From the NCBI GenBank assembly GCA_947501215.1, contig CANMUS010000003.1, positions 310,001 to 374,000 on the forward strand: a stretch of 64,000 nucleotides of DNA. Direction: 5' to 3'. The position numbers and the translations under genes were made by a program. The notes under the pieces were generated by a model. That model made no database searches, was not told the DNA's origin, and saw only the letters and a program-made list of their open reading frames with translations. This stretch comes from an uncultured Erythrobacter sp. (GTDB lineage: Bacteria > Pseudomonadota > Alphaproteobacteria > Sphingomonadales > Sphingomonadaceae). Of the stretch, positions 8,901-17,114 are shown in pieces (position 1 is the stretch's first letter; each line of letters opens with the position of its first letter).

Positions 8901-9417
8901 CTCGGCGATGGTTTCGATTGCCGCGCGCGATGCGGAGGATGTCGCTACCTTCGCCGAGGGCCTGCGCGATCGCATCCATGCGCTCGGCCGCTCGCATTCG
9001 CTGACCAACGAGGCTGGCGATGCGGCCGATGGCGGCATTGCGCTATCGAAGCTCGTCGATACGGTCCTGCGGCCTAATCTCGCCGGTCAAAACGTCGACA
9101 TGTCCGGACCCGACACGACGATAAGCAACGACAAGATTACCTCGATTGCGCTGATCCTGCACGAATGGGCGACGAATTCAACAAAGTACGGCGCTTTGGC
9201 CACCCGCGACGGGTCGATCGACATCGGTTGGACCGATCAGGATGGCGAAGTCGCAATCGATTGGCAGGAAGACGGCCAGGCACCGGTTGAAAAGGGCAAC
9301 AGCGGGCCGGGTTTCGGCACCAAACTCGTGCAAACAGCTGCGCGCCAGCTTCGCGGGGAAGCCAGCGGCAATGCGATCGAAGGCGGTTATCGCCGGACTT
9401 TGAAGTTCCCGACCTAG
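5986..9417 (+). CDS. CheB-CheR-PAS-PAS-HWE hybrid sensor histidine kinase
   Basis: A 1143-residue protein. Residues 15-200 are a CheB methylesterase with triad S24 (GASAGG), H51 (QHLDP) and D143 (GTGADG). Residues 210-475 are a CheR methyltransferase with SAM loop VPGCSSGEEVYS (317-328) and ACRNVLIYF. A long coiled coil rich in ELxxxNEEL (640-715) leads to two PAS domains (about 712-815 and 832-945). The C-terminus is an HWE kinase: phospho-acceptor H963 (EMNHRVKN), N-box H1059-E-W1061 and W1093-x-E1095. There is no receiver domain, so phosphate should pass to a separate regulator, plausibly the convergent gene at 9431. The start overlaps the LOV stop (ATGA), so the pair is translationally coupled. 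There is no chemotaxis operon here; CheB/CheR in such fusions have unclear substrates. Confidence 0.93.
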   Translation: MKEGAPASKPARSGEFAIVGVGASAGGLEALREMFSGFDGQSGMAFVVVQHLDPTHESLMAQLLERYTPMAVKQAEGGEKLEPDHIYVIPPAHGLAVKDGVLELTEFTEQRGMRRPIDDFFESLAKDQGERAACVILSGTGADGSRGLRAIKEHSGICIAQDPDTAAYDGMPTAAIGTGLVDITCDPRDTVEHLSKFFQRAGLADVVENDLEDADTLLDICDVLREAVGHDFSNYKRSTLNRRVARRMQVLGIEDTKAYLKHLQGNGNECSALFSDLLINVTRFFRDSDHFKQLDELVISPMVKEAKNGEELRIWVPGCSSGEEVYSIAMLFAEAAKRFDKRPYVQVFATDIDDKMLDIGRSGVYPLSSLQDIPKPFQDEYIYGSKDKFTIAPQIRDMVRFSVHNLVRDPPYSKIDLVACRNVLIYFDDSLQKLAFPLFHFATRESGYLFLGSSETIGRHEDLFESVDQTARIFRRKNVKGNYTLNLASDVSRQINRSRQRSNREETTRRGGVELRALEKLAQRYSPVSLLLDREAMLLERWGSAGRYLDFPDRLERSIHVPSLARPGLRELFAPMIRQVSNTGRRAIVKEVEIVTDFGTLEATVVCEPIDNQTFLFVVNETRGLEPDTGDDYDEFDPEDGQRQFLEEELQATRHRLRSTVEELETTNEELKSSNEEMMSMNEELQSTNEELTTVNDELKNKVDQLTTANADLKNFFDSTKLAVIVVDSELKLRSFTDAAEDLFPLTKENIGQPLASLPHNLDNDHFVDMAKSAAKQGMQVEEGMHSSSLDRELVLQAIPYRLLDGQLDGATLIFTDVSETLSLERDLREERERLRLALEVAKIGVWEYEPSTDKTVLDPTERNLFDLDQDDPGDTLEPIMASLPPDDRDRVNRALRMAMEGDSDFDEVFRLPLDDGETRYLHGLGKLIEVSGTRKFIGVTFDVSAERRLLDQRELMIREMNHRVKNLFSVISAMVSIAARDAEDVATFAEGLRDRIHALGRSHSLTNEAGDAADGGIALSKLVDTVLRPNLAGQNVDMSGPDTTISNDKITSIALILHEWATNSTKYGALATRDGSIDIGWTDQDGEVAIDWQEDGQAPVEKGNSGPGFGTKLVQTAARQLRGEASGNAIEGGYRRTLKFPT

Positions 9418-9430
9418 TCGGCCGAAAGGG

Positions 9431-9796
9431 TCAGGCGGCGCAGCTTTTGACTTCGCCGGCCATTTCGAGAACCGTGCCGATATCTGCTGGCGACGCCGGC
9501 TTCTCGAGCTTCGGGCAGTCGGAAAACTCTTGGCACAACTCTTTGTGCGAAAGGTTCGCGCTGACGAAAATCACCGGAACGCCCTTGGCAGTCAGTTCAC
9601 GCGCGACCGGCCAGACCGGCACTCCTGCGACATCGATATCCAGTAGGGCGAGGTCGGGGGCTTCGCTTTCCAGAGAGGCCAGCGCACCCTCCACACTCGT
9701 CGATTCCGAGTGGATCGCATAGCCGAGATCTTCGACGGTATGGACGAGGTCGAGCAGCACCAGCGCCTCGTCGTCTACAATCATAACATTCTGCAT
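9431..9796 (-). CDS. Single-domain response regulator
   Basis: A 121-residue stand-alone receiver domain with acidic pocket D8-D9, phospho-acceptor D53 (LALLDIDVAG), switch residue S79 (VIFVSAN) and K99 (LEKPASP). There is no output domain, so it works as a phosphate sink or a protein-interaction switch, as LovR does in the Caulobacter general stress pathway. It is convergent with the HWE kinase, with 13 bases between stops. A perfect EcfG-type promoter lies 44 bases upstream of its ATG, suggesting induction by the general stress sigma factor and feedback on the pathway. Partnership with the kinase next door is inferred. Confidence 0.88.
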   Translation of the reverse strand: MQNVMIVDDEALVLLDLVHTVEDLGYAIHSESTSVEGALASLESEAPDLALLDIDVAGVPVWPVARELTAKGVPVIFVSANLSHKELCQEFSDCPKLEKPASPADIGTVLEMAGEVKSCAA

Positions 9797-9839
9797 CGGG
9801 GCGACTTTTAACCTTTTCCCGCCTTAATCGTGTGGACCG

Positions 9840-9865
9840 AACGGCCAACTCCCGAAAACTGTTCC
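9840..9865 (-). promoter_or_regulatory. EcfG-type general stress promoter (GGAAC-N17-CGTT)
   Basis: On the minus strand GGAAC (9865-9861) and CGTT (9843-9840) are separated by exactly 17 bases, the consensus of alphaproteobacterial sigma-EcfG promoters. The -10 element is 44 bases from the response-regulator start codon, a normal distance for a leader. The same exact spacing recurs at 61871-61896. Confidence 0.72.
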
Positions 9866-9918
9866 ACGCTTCGTCGATTTTCGTGAAGTTTCGTTCACCA
9901 TTGGGTAACCCATCGTAG

Positions 9919-11025
<1,107 letters not shown>

Positions 11026-11044
11026 ACGGAAAATTGGCAGGCAC

Positions 11045-12166
11045 ATGGCACGGGCAGTCCCTCACGAACTCACCGCGAGCCGCCGCCTTGTCGTCAAGGT
11101 CGGCTCGGCGTTGCTGGTCGAGGACGGTGCTCCGCGCGCGGACTGGCTGGCGACGCTGGCAGAGGACCTCGCAACCCTGCGCAGCGGAGGCACCGAGATC
11201 ATTGTGGTGTCCTCAGGCGCAATCGCCCTCGGCGCGGCGAAGCTCGGCATGGCGAAGGGCGGACGCGGTAGCCTGGCGGATGCGCAGGCAGCGGCGAGTG
11301 TCGGCCAGGTGGAGTTGGCGCGGCTGTGGGCAGACAATCTCGGCCGCCACGATCTTACCGCCGCGCAGATGCTCGTCACGCTCGGCGATCTGGAAGACCG
11401 GCGGCGCTATCTCAACGCCTCGGCCACCTTGCAGCGGCTGATCGAGGCTGGTGCGGTGCCGGTAGTGAACGAGAACGACAGCGTCGCCACCGAGGAAATC
11501 CGCTTCGGGGACAATGACCGGCTGGCCGCGCGGGTGGCGCAGGCGGCGGGTGCCGATGCGGTGATACTGCTGTCCGACGTCGACGGTCTCTACGACCGCG
11601 ATCCGCGCGAAGACGGCGCGGTTCGTCTGGAGCGTGTCGAGGGCGTTACGCCGGAGATCATCGCGATGGCGGACACCTCCTCGACTTCGGGACTCGGCTC
11701 GGGTGGGATGCTCGCCAAGCTGCAAGCAGCGCGCATTGCGGAGCGGGCTGGAATTTCGCTGGTCGTCGCCAATGGCACCCACCTCTCGCCGCTGAAGCGC
11801 TATCGAGAAACCGGCGTAGGGACTGTGTTCGTCCCACAAGCCGATGCCAGCGCGCGTAAGGCATGGTTGGCCGGACGGCTCGCGCCTGCAGGGGTGCTGA
11901 CCGTCGATGATGGCTGTGCCGAGGCGCTGGCCAAGGGTGCCAGCCTCCTCGCTGCTGGATTAGCCGAGATCGAAGGCGAGTTTTCGCGCGGTGATCTCGT
12001 TGCGATCTTCGGACCAAATGGCGAACGGCTCGGCCAAGGGCTCGTCGAATACAGCGCCGCCGAGTGCCGCGCGATCCTCGGCTTGCGCGAAGAGCAGCAG
12101 GAAGCGAAACTCGGCTACGCCCCCCGCGCTGCCGTGATCCATCGCGACCACATGGTGCAGGCATGA
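11045..12166 (+). CDS. proB: Glutamate 5-kinase
   Basis: A 373-residue enzyme that phosphorylates glutamate in the first step of proline synthesis. The amino-acid kinase domain shows VVKVGSALLV, IIVVSSGAIALGA, PVVNENDSVAT and FGDNDRLAARVA. A C-terminal PUA domain (about 280-365) carries GVLTVDDGCAEAL and LVEYSA. The obgE-proB order is common in Alphaproteobacteria. ATG 11045 is where homology begins. The stop overlaps the next start (ATGA). Confidence 0.96.
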   Translation: MARAVPHELTASRRLVVKVGSALLVEDGAPRADWLATLAEDLATLRSGGTEIIVVSSGAIALGAAKLGMAKGGRGSLADAQAAASVGQVELARLWADNLGRHDLTAAQMLVTLGDLEDRRRYLNASATLQRLIEAGAVPVVNENDSVATEEIRFGDNDRLAARVAQAAGADAVILLSDVDGLYDRDPREDGAVRLERVEGVTPEIIAMADTSSTSGLGSGGMLAKLQAARIAERAGISLVVANGTHLSPLKRYRETGVGTVFVPQADASARKAWLAGRLAPAGVLTVDDGCAEALAKGASLLAAGLAEIEGEFSRGDLVAIFGPNGERLGQGLVEYSAAECRAILGLREEQQEAKLGYAPRAAVIHRDHMVQA

Positions 12167-13074
12167 CGATAGCGCTGACCGGTGCGACCGGCTTCGTCGG
12201 GCAAGCCGTGCTCGATGAGGCGGCACAGCGTGACGCCGCGATCCGTGCTCTTACCCGCCGCGCACAGGAGGATCGCGCCGGAGTCGAATGGTTCGAGGGA
12301 ACCCTAGCCGACACTGCGTCGCTCGAAACGCTCGTGCGCGGAGCCGACGCGATGATCCACGTCGCTGGCCTCACCAATTCGCCCGATCCCGCCGCGTTCG
12401 AAGCGCACAATGTCGACGGCACGGCCCACGTCATCACCGCGATGAAGGCGGCAAAATGCAAGCGGCTGGTATTCGTCTCCTCGCTCTCTGCCCGCGAGCC
12501 GGACCTGTCCGCCTATGGGACATCCAAGGCGCGCGCCGAAGAGCTGGTGCAGGCCAGCGGCCTCGACTGGACGATCGTGCGCCCGCCCGGCGTCTACGGC
12601 CCGCGCGACATCGACTATCTCGAGATGTTCCGCAGCGCGAAATGGGGCGTCGTCCCCCTGCCCCCGCGCGGTGCGAGTTCGATCATCCATGTCGCCGATC
12701 TGGCGCGACTATTGCTCGACCTCGTCGATGCGCCGCCGGTCCTGGTGCGGCGCCAGACCTTCGAACCCGACGATGGGCGCGAGGGTGGCTGGGCGCACAA
12801 TGAACTCGCCCGCGAGATCGGACGCGCTGTCGGTCGCCGGATTTTCGCCCCGCATTTGCCGAAGCCGCTCATGCTCGCAGGCGCGCGCGTCGATCGCCTG
12901 CTACGCGGTGACAAGGCACGGCTCACGCCGGACCGCGTCGGATATATGGCGCATCCGAACTGGGTTGCTCGCTCCGCCAAGCGTGTGCCCCCTTCGGTAT
13001 GGGAGCCGCACATTACTGGTGAAGACGGTCTCGCACGAACCGCCGAGTGGTACCGCCGCGAGGGCTGGCTTTGA
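12163..13074 (+). CDS. NAD-dependent epimerase/dehydratase (atypical SDR)
   Basis: A 303-residue extended/atypical SDR with dinucleotide motif GATGFVG at residues 6-12 and a Rossmann fold through FVSSLSA and SAYGTSKA, where the YxxxK-like position reads YGTSK. The C-terminal region resembles the sugar-epimerase/NDUFA9-like group. The substrate is unknown. It is translationally coupled to proB by a 4-bp overlap, an arrangement I have seen in other sphingomonads, but a proline link is not established. Confidence 0.82.
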   Translation: MTIALTGATGFVGQAVLDEAAQRDAAIRALTRRAQEDRAGVEWFEGTLADTASLETLVRGADAMIHVAGLTNSPDPAAFEAHNVDGTAHVITAMKAAKCKRLVFVSSLSAREPDLSAYGTSKARAEELVQASGLDWTIVRPPGVYGPRDIDYLEMFRSAKWGVVPLPPRGASSIIHVADLARLLLDLVDAPPVLVRRQTFEPDDGREGGWAHNELAREIGRAVGRRIFAPHLPKPLMLAGARVDRLLRGDKARLTPDRVGYMAHPNWVARSAKRVPPSVWEPHITGEDGLARTAEWYRREGWL

Positions 13075-13100
13075 TTGCACCCCGGCGCTAGCCTGATCTC

Positions 13101-13748
13101 ATGGACTTCATGAAGATCATCAAGTCGCTGGAGCTGCTGCTCTACGAACTGATGGTCTGGCTGGTCTTCTATCCGCTGACGCTGGCCCGCAGCATCATCC
13201 ATCCGTTGCGCTTGATGGTGTATTCCGACGAGGAAGTGGATCAGGCCGAGGAGGATCGGTATTCCGACACGCTCAGCCCGCCGATCTTCTTGGCGATCAC
13301 CCTCGGCCTGATCCATCTGGTCGAACTGACCGAAGGGTGGAACGTCCAGTCGGAGGGGTTCTTTGCGGACGACAAGAACCTGATCGCCTACCGGCTGGTC
13401 GCCTTTTCCCTGTTCCCGCTGATGCTCTCGCTCCGCCTGCTCAGATCGAAGGGCATCGCGCTAGATCGCAAGACGCTGCGCGAGCCGTTCTATGCCCAGT
13501 GCTTCATCGCGGCGCCCTTCGCACTAGGGTTCAACGCGGGCGTCATGACGATCGCCGCGACCAACACATTCACCCTCGGCTTGTCGATCATGCTGGCGAC
13601 AGTGATCTGGTACCTGGCGGTGCAGACGGCATGGTTCCGCGAAGAGCGAGGCAGTTCGCGACTACGCGCTTTTGGCAATGCAGCACGCGGTTTTTTCGAA
13701 GCGCTGGTGATCGTGATCCTGCTAGGGGTCGTCGTGGACGTCGTCTAG
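13101..13748 (+). CDS. Multi-pass membrane protein of unknown function
   Basis: A 215-residue protein with about five hydrophobic helices (residues about 12-35, 60-78, 95-112, 128-150 and 152-170, plus one at 195-213). Parts resemble permease-like or Yip1-type proteins, but no diagnostic motif is present. ATG at 13101 or 13110 are equally possible starts, and the SD is weak. It lies 26 bases after the SDR gene and converges with cysH, overlapping its 3' end by 4 bases. Confidence 0.68.
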   Translation: MDFMKIIKSLELLLYELMVWLVFYPLTLARSIIHPLRLMVYSDEEVDQAEEDRYSDTLSPPIFLAITLGLIHLVELTEGWNVQSEGFFADDKNLIAYRLVAFSLFPLMLSLRLLRSKGIALDRKTLREPFYAQCFIAAPFALGFNAGVMTIAATNTFTLGLSIMLATVIWYLAVQTAWFREERGSSRLRAFGNAARGFFEALVIVILLGVVVDVV

Positions 13749-14500
13749 AGGAACGGCTCCTCGCCCGGCTTGTGGATGCCGCATTCGACCTTGTCCCAGC
13801 CGGCCCAGCGTCCGGCGCGCGGGTCCTCGCCCTCGCCCACCTGGCGGGTGCAGGGCGAACAGCCGATCGACGGAAAACCGCGCTCTACCAGCGGGTGGCG
13901 CGGCAGGTCGTGCGCTTCGAAATAGGCGGCGATATCGTCGGCCGTCCAGTCGATCAGCGGGTTGATCTTCAATCGCCCCTGCGCGTCCGAGGTGTCCAGT
14001 TCGAACCGCGGCAGGTTGGCGCGCGTCGAGGACTGGAACGCTTTGCGCCCGGTGAAACTGGCGTCGAAATCGGCCAGTGCCTTGGCTAGCGGCTTGACCT
14101 TGCGCAGCTCGCAGCAGCCGTCGGGGTCGTAGGACCAGCGCAGCCCGCTTTCGTCGCGCGTTTCGAGATCGGCGATCTCGGGATACAGATCGATGCGGTT
14201 TAGGCCAAGCCGCTCGGTCAGCTCGTCGCGATAGGCCAGCGTTTCGGGGAAATGCTTGCCGGTGTCGAGGAACAGCACCGGTACCTTCGGATCGATCCGC
14301 GACACGAGATGCAGCAGCACAGCGCTTTCCGCGCCAAAGCTGGACACGATCGCCGTGTCGCCGGTCAGATTGCCCTCGATCACCGCGCGCAGCCATTCCT
14401 CCGTCTCCGACCCGCGAAACATGCGGTTGAGGCGAATGGCATCGTGCTCCGAGAACCGCGGAGCCGTGTCGAGGCGGTCGATGGCGCGAAGTTCGTTCAT
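13745..14500 (-). CDS. cysH: Assimilatory adenylyl-sulfate (APS) reductase
   Basis: A 251-residue reductase of the PAPS-reductase fold with PP-loop region SSFGAESAVLL (53-63) and LDTGKHFPET. It has the two cysteine pairs that bind a [4Fe-4S] cluster, C129-C130 and C214-x2-C217, which mark the APS-using form. The catalytic C240 is in ECGIH. It reduces APS to sulfite for the sulfite reductase encoded two genes upstream. The start overlaps the DUF934 stop by 4 bp. Confidence 0.93.
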   Translation of the reverse strand: MNELRAIDRLDTAPRFSEHDAIRLNRMFRGSETEEWLRAVIEGNLTGDTAIVSSFGAESAVLLHLVSRIDPKVPVLFLDTGKHFPETLAYRDELTERLGLNRIDLYPEIADLETRDESGLRWSYDPDGCCELRKVKPLAKALADFDASFTGRKAFQSSTRANLPRFELDTSDAQGRLKINPLIDWTADDIAAYFEAHDLPRHPLVERGFPSIGCSPCTRQVGEGEDPRAGRWAGWDKVECGIHKPGEEPFL

Positions 14501-14922
14501 GAGTGGCGCTTCGTCCAGATCGGTGTGCGATCATCTGCTGCCGGCTGATAGACCTCCGGCCAACGATCGAACGCGGCCTGCACGTCGCCCTTGTCGAGCT
14601 GCTGATCGGGTTCGAATGCATCGAAGCCGCAGCGACGCATGTAAGCAAGCTGGTCGACCAGCACATCGCCGACCGCACGCAATTCGCCGTCATAACCGGC
14701 CTCGCGCAGGATGCGGGCCGAGGAATAACCCCGCCCGTCGCCGAATGCGGGGAAGTTGACCTCCACCAGCGCCACCCGTTCGAGGTGCGGCAAAAGATCG
14801 CGGGCATCGTCGCCCGGCTCAATCCGCACGGCCGAAGCGTTCGACTGGTCGAGGAAGGCATCGACCGTCACTGCGGGATGGTCGACCGTCTCGTCGTCGC
14901 GATAGCGCAGAAGCTCAGCCAT
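14497..14922 (-). CDS. DUF934 family protein of the sulfite-reduction operon
   Basis: A 141-residue protein with the DUF934 pattern: ALVEVNFPAFGDGRGYSSARILRE, then GELRAVGDVLVDQLAYMRRCGFDAFE. Family members are almost always encoded with cysI and cysH and are thought to help sulfite reduction, though no activity is established. It overlaps cysI by 8 bp and cysH by 4 bp. Confidence 0.92.
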   Translation of the reverse strand: MAELLRYRDDETVDHPAVTVDAFLDQSNASAVRIEPGDDARDLLPHLERVALVEVNFPAFGDGRGYSSARILREAGYDGELRAVGDVLVDQLAYMRRCGFDAFEPDQQLDKGDVQAAFDRWPEVYQPAADDRTPIWTKRHS

Positions 14923-16549
14923 AAAGCGCCTCCTTGAAGGGGTTCATGCCGATGCGGCGATAGGTATCGAGGAAGCGTTCGCCATCCTCGCGTTCGCGTT
15001 CGTAAACTGTCGTGACCGTCTCGACCGCATCGACGATGCCGTGCTCGTCGAAGCCGGGGCCGGTGATCTTGGCGAGGCTGACGTCCTCCGCCTCGCTGCC
15101 GCCGAGCAGGAGCTGGTAGTTCTCCACACCCTTTCGGTCGACGCCGAGAATGCCGATGTGGCCCGCGTGATGATGCCCGCAGGCATTGATGCAGCCCGAA
15201 ATCTTGAGCTTGAGCTGGCCAAGCGTTTCGGTCTTGCCGGTCTTGGCGAACCGCTCCGAGATTCGCTGCGCGACCGGAATCGAGCGGGCATTGGCGAGGC
15301 TGCAGTAATCGAGGCCGGGGCAGGCAATGATGTCTTCGACCGTATCGAGATTGGGCGCGCCCAGCCCTGCTTCGTCCAAAGCAGTCCACAACGCGTGGAG
15401 ATCGGCCTTGCGGACATGCGGCAGGACGATGTTCTGCGTGTGCATGACGCGCAGTTCGTCGAAGCTGTAATCCTTGGCGAGATCGGCCATCAGGCGCATC
15501 TGTTCGGCCGTCGCGTCGCCCGGGATCCCGCCGACCGGCTTGAGGCTGATGACGGCAGAGACATAGCCGTCCGCCTTGTGCGCGACGGTATTGCGATCGA
15601 CCCATAGCGCGAAGTCGGGGTCCGAACGGTCGATGTCGGACGATGCGTCCGCTTCGAACAGCGGGTCCTCGAAGAAGGTGCGGATACGCTCCAGCTCGGC
15701 GAAGGGCGGTTCGACGCCCTGCTCGAGCAGGTGGGCGAATTCCTCTTCGACCTGGCGGGTATATTCCTCCGCGCCCAGTTCGTGGACGAGGATCTTGATC
15801 CGCGCCTTGTACTTGTTGTCGCGCCGACCGTAGCGATTGTAGACGCGCAGGCAGGCCTCGGCATAGGTCACCAGCCGGTCGAGCGGCACGAAATCGTTGA
15901 TGCAGGGCGCGATCATCGGCGTGCGACCCATGCCGCCACCGACATAGAAGGCCGCGCCCAGCTCGCCCGCGTCGTTCTGCACGATCTGGATACCGATGTC
16001 GTGCAACCGCATGGCTGCACGATCGGTATCGCTGGCGATCACCGCGATCTTGAACTTGCGCGGCAAATAATTGAATTCGGGGTGGAAGCTCGACCACTGG
16101 CGCAGCAACTCCGCATAGGGCCGCGGATCGACCACTTCGTCCGCAGCGGCGCCCGCGAAATGGTCGGAGCTGATGTTGCGGATGCAATTGCCGCTGGTCT
16201 GGATGGCATGCATCTCGACCTTGGACAGGTCGGCGAGGATGTCCGCCGCATCTTCCAGCTTGATCCAGTTGTACTGGATGTTCTGGCGCGTGGTGAAGTG
16301 GCCGTACCCGCGATCGTATCTGTCGGCGATATCGGCCAGCGCATGCATCTGGCGGCTGTCGAGCGTGCCATAGGGGATGGCGACGCGCAGCATGTAGGCG
16401 TGCAACTGGAGGTAGAGCCCGTTCTTCAGGCGAAGCGGCGTGAATTGGGCTTCGGTCAGCTTGCCCTCGAGGCGGCGGCGAGCCTGGTCGCGGAATTCCT
16501 CCACGCGGGCATCGACCATCGCCTGGTCATATTGATCGTATTTATACAT
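14915..16549 (-). CDS. cysI: Sulfite reductase hemoprotein (nitrite/sulfite reductase family)
   Basis: A 544-residue siroheme enzyme reducing sulfite to sulfide. The siroheme/[4Fe-4S] ligands are C410, C416 (CPGLDYC), C453 and C457 (CINACGHH). The substrate-binding arginine-rich region is HFTTRQNIQYNW (84-95), and the parrot-like N-terminal repeat begins FTPLRLKNGLY. Genome context (cysH, cobA for siroheme) favours sulfite over nitrite. The ATG lies immediately beside a MITE-like element, which now supplies its 5' leader; the SD there is poor (GCAGGA, 12 bases upstream). Confidence 0.94.
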   Translation of the reverse strand: MYKYDQYDQAMVDARVEEFRDQARRRLEGKLTEAQFTPLRLKNGLYLQLHAYMLRVAIPYGTLDSRQMHALADIADRYDRGYGHFTTRQNIQYNWIKLEDAADILADLSKVEMHAIQTSGNCIRNISSDHFAGAAADEVVDPRPYAELLRQWSSFHPEFNYLPRKFKIAVIASDTDRAAMRLHDIGIQIVQNDAGELGAAFYVGGGMGRTPMIAPCINDFVPLDRLVTYAEACLRVYNRYGRRDNKYKARIKILVHELGAEEYTRQVEEEFAHLLEQGVEPPFAELERIRTFFEDPLFEADASSDIDRSDPDFALWVDRNTVAHKADGYVSAVISLKPVGGIPGDATAEQMRLMADLAKDYSFDELRVMHTQNIVLPHVRKADLHALWTALDEAGLGAPNLDTVEDIIACPGLDYCSLANARSIPVAQRISERFAKTGKTETLGQLKLKISGCINACGHHHAGHIGILGVDRKGVENYQLLLGGSEAEDVSLAKITGPGFDEHGIVDAVETVTTVYEREREDGERFLDTYRRIGMNPFKEALYG

Positions 16550-16821
16550 TAAGGCGTGTCCTGCCGGTTCGAACGCATTGAGACGGAGCCGATTTGGGCC
16601 GTCAGCAAGGCGCGAGGAGTGAGCGATATCATCGTATCGTGATCGACGAGTAACGAAGCTGGCGGCCCAAATCGGCCCGCCGCCGAGGCGGTCTTCTCTC
16701 CGAGCCCGCTGGACAGCGTCACGCCGCTTGCATGGACAACCTGTCCATGCGGCACGCCATTCCTTGCCAGCGAACTAGGAGAGACGATCTCAATGTGTTC
16801 GAACCGGTAGGACACGCCTAA
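16550..16821. mobile_element. 266-bp MITE-like element with 31-bp inverted ends and TAA target duplication
   Basis: The element spans 16553-16818. Its ends (16553-16583 and 16788-16818) are inverted repeats matching at 29 of 31 positions, both starting GGCGTGTCCT. Direct TAA repeats flank it (16550-16552, 16819-16821). Inside are an exact 13-bp inverted pair (16588-16600 with 16664-16676) and a 9-bp hairpin at 16730-16750. It has no transposase. A 3-bp TNA duplication is typical of IS5-family (IS1031 group) transposition, so it may be a non-autonomous relative. It sits exactly between DUF2849 and cysI. Removing it with one TAA leaves DUF2849 ending TAA overlapped by the cysI ATG. Confidence 0.85.
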
Positions 16822-17114
16822 ATCACCCAATTGCCGAGATCGGGCTCGGCGGGTTTGAGGGTCAGGTCGGGCCGCACGGTGGGGCCGAGCGTGCGGACGC
16901 GCTCCTTGATATGCGTCGGGCGGGGAACACCGTCCTGCGTCTCAGCATCGACGGCATAGGGTGCATTGACGCGGCGCGCGGCTTCTTCGCGGCGTGCGGT
17001 CTCGTCCTCGCTGCCGGTGACATCAGCGGCGTCTTCGACGTGGATCGACCAGTCGCTGCCGGTCCACCACGTGACCGCGCCAGTCTTGAGATCGTTTCCG
17101 GTCAGCAGCCTCAT
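16818..17114 (-). CDS. DUF2849 family protein
   Basis: A 98-residue protein beginning MRLLTGNDLKTGAVTWW, the signature of DUF2849, which is found next to cysI in many Alphaproteobacteria. Function is unknown; the context points to sulfite reduction or siroheme supply. It overlaps cobA by 4 bp (ATGA). Its stop is now TAG, with the G contributed by the inserted element; the rebuilt uninterrupted site would read TAA. The C-terminus (DLGNWVI) looks intact, so the insertion seems not to have truncated it. Confidence 0.88.
   Translation of the reverse strand: MRLLTGNDLKTGAVTWWTGSDWSIHVEDAADVTGSEDETARREEAARRVNAPYAVDAETQDGVPRPTHIKERVRTLGPTVRPDLTLKPAEPDLGNWVI

Noticed and set aside
16549..16830. 93-residue minus-strand reading frame across the MITE-like element
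   Set aside because: It spans both inverted ends and the 3' end of DUF2849, has no recognisable protein pattern, and exists only because the insertion happens to be open in this frame.
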